Positions 63,698 to 64,000 of a stretch of 64,000 nucleotides of DNA are shown here, one piece after another (within the stretch, counting starts at the first letter, position 1; every line of letters starts with the position of its first letter). Source of the stretch: Burkholderia ubonensis subsp. mesacidophila (GTDB taxonomy: Bacteria > Pseudomonadota > Gammaproteobacteria > Burkholderiales > Burkholderiaceae); NCBI RefSeq assembly GCF_002097715.1, contig NZ_CP020737.1:2480001-2544000 (forward strand), in the 5' to 3' direction. The position numbers and the translations under genes were made by a program. The notes beneath the pieces were generated by a model. That model made no database searches, was not told where the DNA came from, and saw nothing but the letters and a program-made list of their open reading frames with translations.

Positions 63698-63845
63698 GCG
63701 GCGACTCCGGAGCGGGTTTCGCGGATTGTAGCGGCCGCCGGCCCGCGGTGACACATGGGCAGGACTCCAGGGTCTGTTCACGCTAATAACCGGCTTGCGC
63801 TGGCCAGGCCCTTGGGTCCGCGTGAATCGGCTCGACGCACGTTCA

Positions 63846-64000
63846 TCACGCGCACCGTTCACGCGCGATCGCCAGCGCGGCGTCGACGCCGCCATGACGA
63901 TAGGCGGCGCGAACGGCAGCCGCCCGGGCCGCCAGCGCTTCCGGCGCAGGCCCTGCCCGCAACCGGACGACGACGCGCGACAACGGGGCGAGCTGTTCCC
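63846..64000 (-). CDS. partial gene at the window edge (C-terminal end only)
   Basis: The minus strand from the window edge is open for 50 codons to a TGA at 63846-63848, reading EQLAPLSRVVVRLRAGPAPE and ending ALAIARERCA. Codon use has high third-position GC, as expected for a real gene. It is too short to classify. Confidence 0.5.
   Translation of the reverse strand, partial: EQLAPLSRVVVRLRAGPAPEALAARAAAVRAAYRHGGVDAALAIARERCA

Overview
The window looks like chromosome 1 of a Burkholderia cepacia complex species or a close relative. The support is very high GC with strong G/C at third codon positions, a phasin gene, a pyruvate dehydrogenase operon whose E3 carries its own lipoyl domain, the glnA-ntrB-ntrC cluster, and a proteobacterial hut operon of the formylglutamate type. 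About 45 protein genes and two tRNA genes can be supported. I see no insertion sequence, prophage or CRISPR array.

Layout. 1-0.7 kb: phasin. 0.9-7.4 kb (minus): lpdA, aceF, aceE. 7.7-10.8 kb (plus): a PAS sensor kinase and a FixJ-type regulator. 11-14.2 kb (plus): folD and oligopeptidase A. 14.3-15.4 kb (minus): dinB with an SOS box. 15.6-17 kb: an amino-acid racemase, a small orphan protein and the initiator tRNA. 17.1-20.1 kb: exonuclease III and a convergent S9 peptidase. 20.2-24.4 kb (minus): glnA-ntrB-ntrC behind a sigma-54 promoter with NtrC sites. 24.8-29.2 kb: rhodanese, a CinA-like protein, an EI24 membrane protein, a sterol-desaturase-type enzyme and a secreted beta-propeller. 29.3-35.3 kb: hrpA and argA, divergent across 23 bp, then yggX. 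35.4-40.9 kb: an acyl-CoA dehydrogenase / CoA-transferase / MFS operon with a divergent LysR gene. 41-42.5 kb: tRNA-Val and a lower-GC acyltransferase. 42.6-46.2 kb (minus): a gamma-glutamyl polyamine-type operon. 46.8-54.8 kb (minus): hutH-C-U-D-I-F-G. 55-60 kb: an orphan amino-acid binding protein, an Sfp-type phosphopantetheinyl transferase, an alpha/beta hydrolase, a LysR regulator and a DHH phosphoesterase. 60.2-63.7 kb: an MFS transporter plus lactonase, and an AraC regulator. A partial gene runs off the right edge.

Much of the window concerns carbon and nitrogen supply: pyruvate entry to the TCA cycle, ammonia assimilation under NtrBC, and breakdown of histidine and probably polyamines to glutamate. 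The regulatory DNA is the most informative part. Readable sites include a complete hut promoter flanked by two HutC-type palindromes, a near-consensus sigma-54 promoter with NtrC enhancers before glnA, a LexA-type box at the dinB start, an 11-bp inverted repeat between a LysR gene and its likely target operon, and a self-complementary -10 element that appears to serve hrpA and argA in opposite directions with almost no 5' leaders.

I did not find a convincing new multi-gene system. The least explained items are the small orphan gene beside the initiator tRNA, the desaturase/beta-propeller pair, the acyl-CoA operon of unknown substrate, the coding-like tail after the LysR gene at 40.9 kb, and the operator-like sequences before the MFS/lactonase pair.
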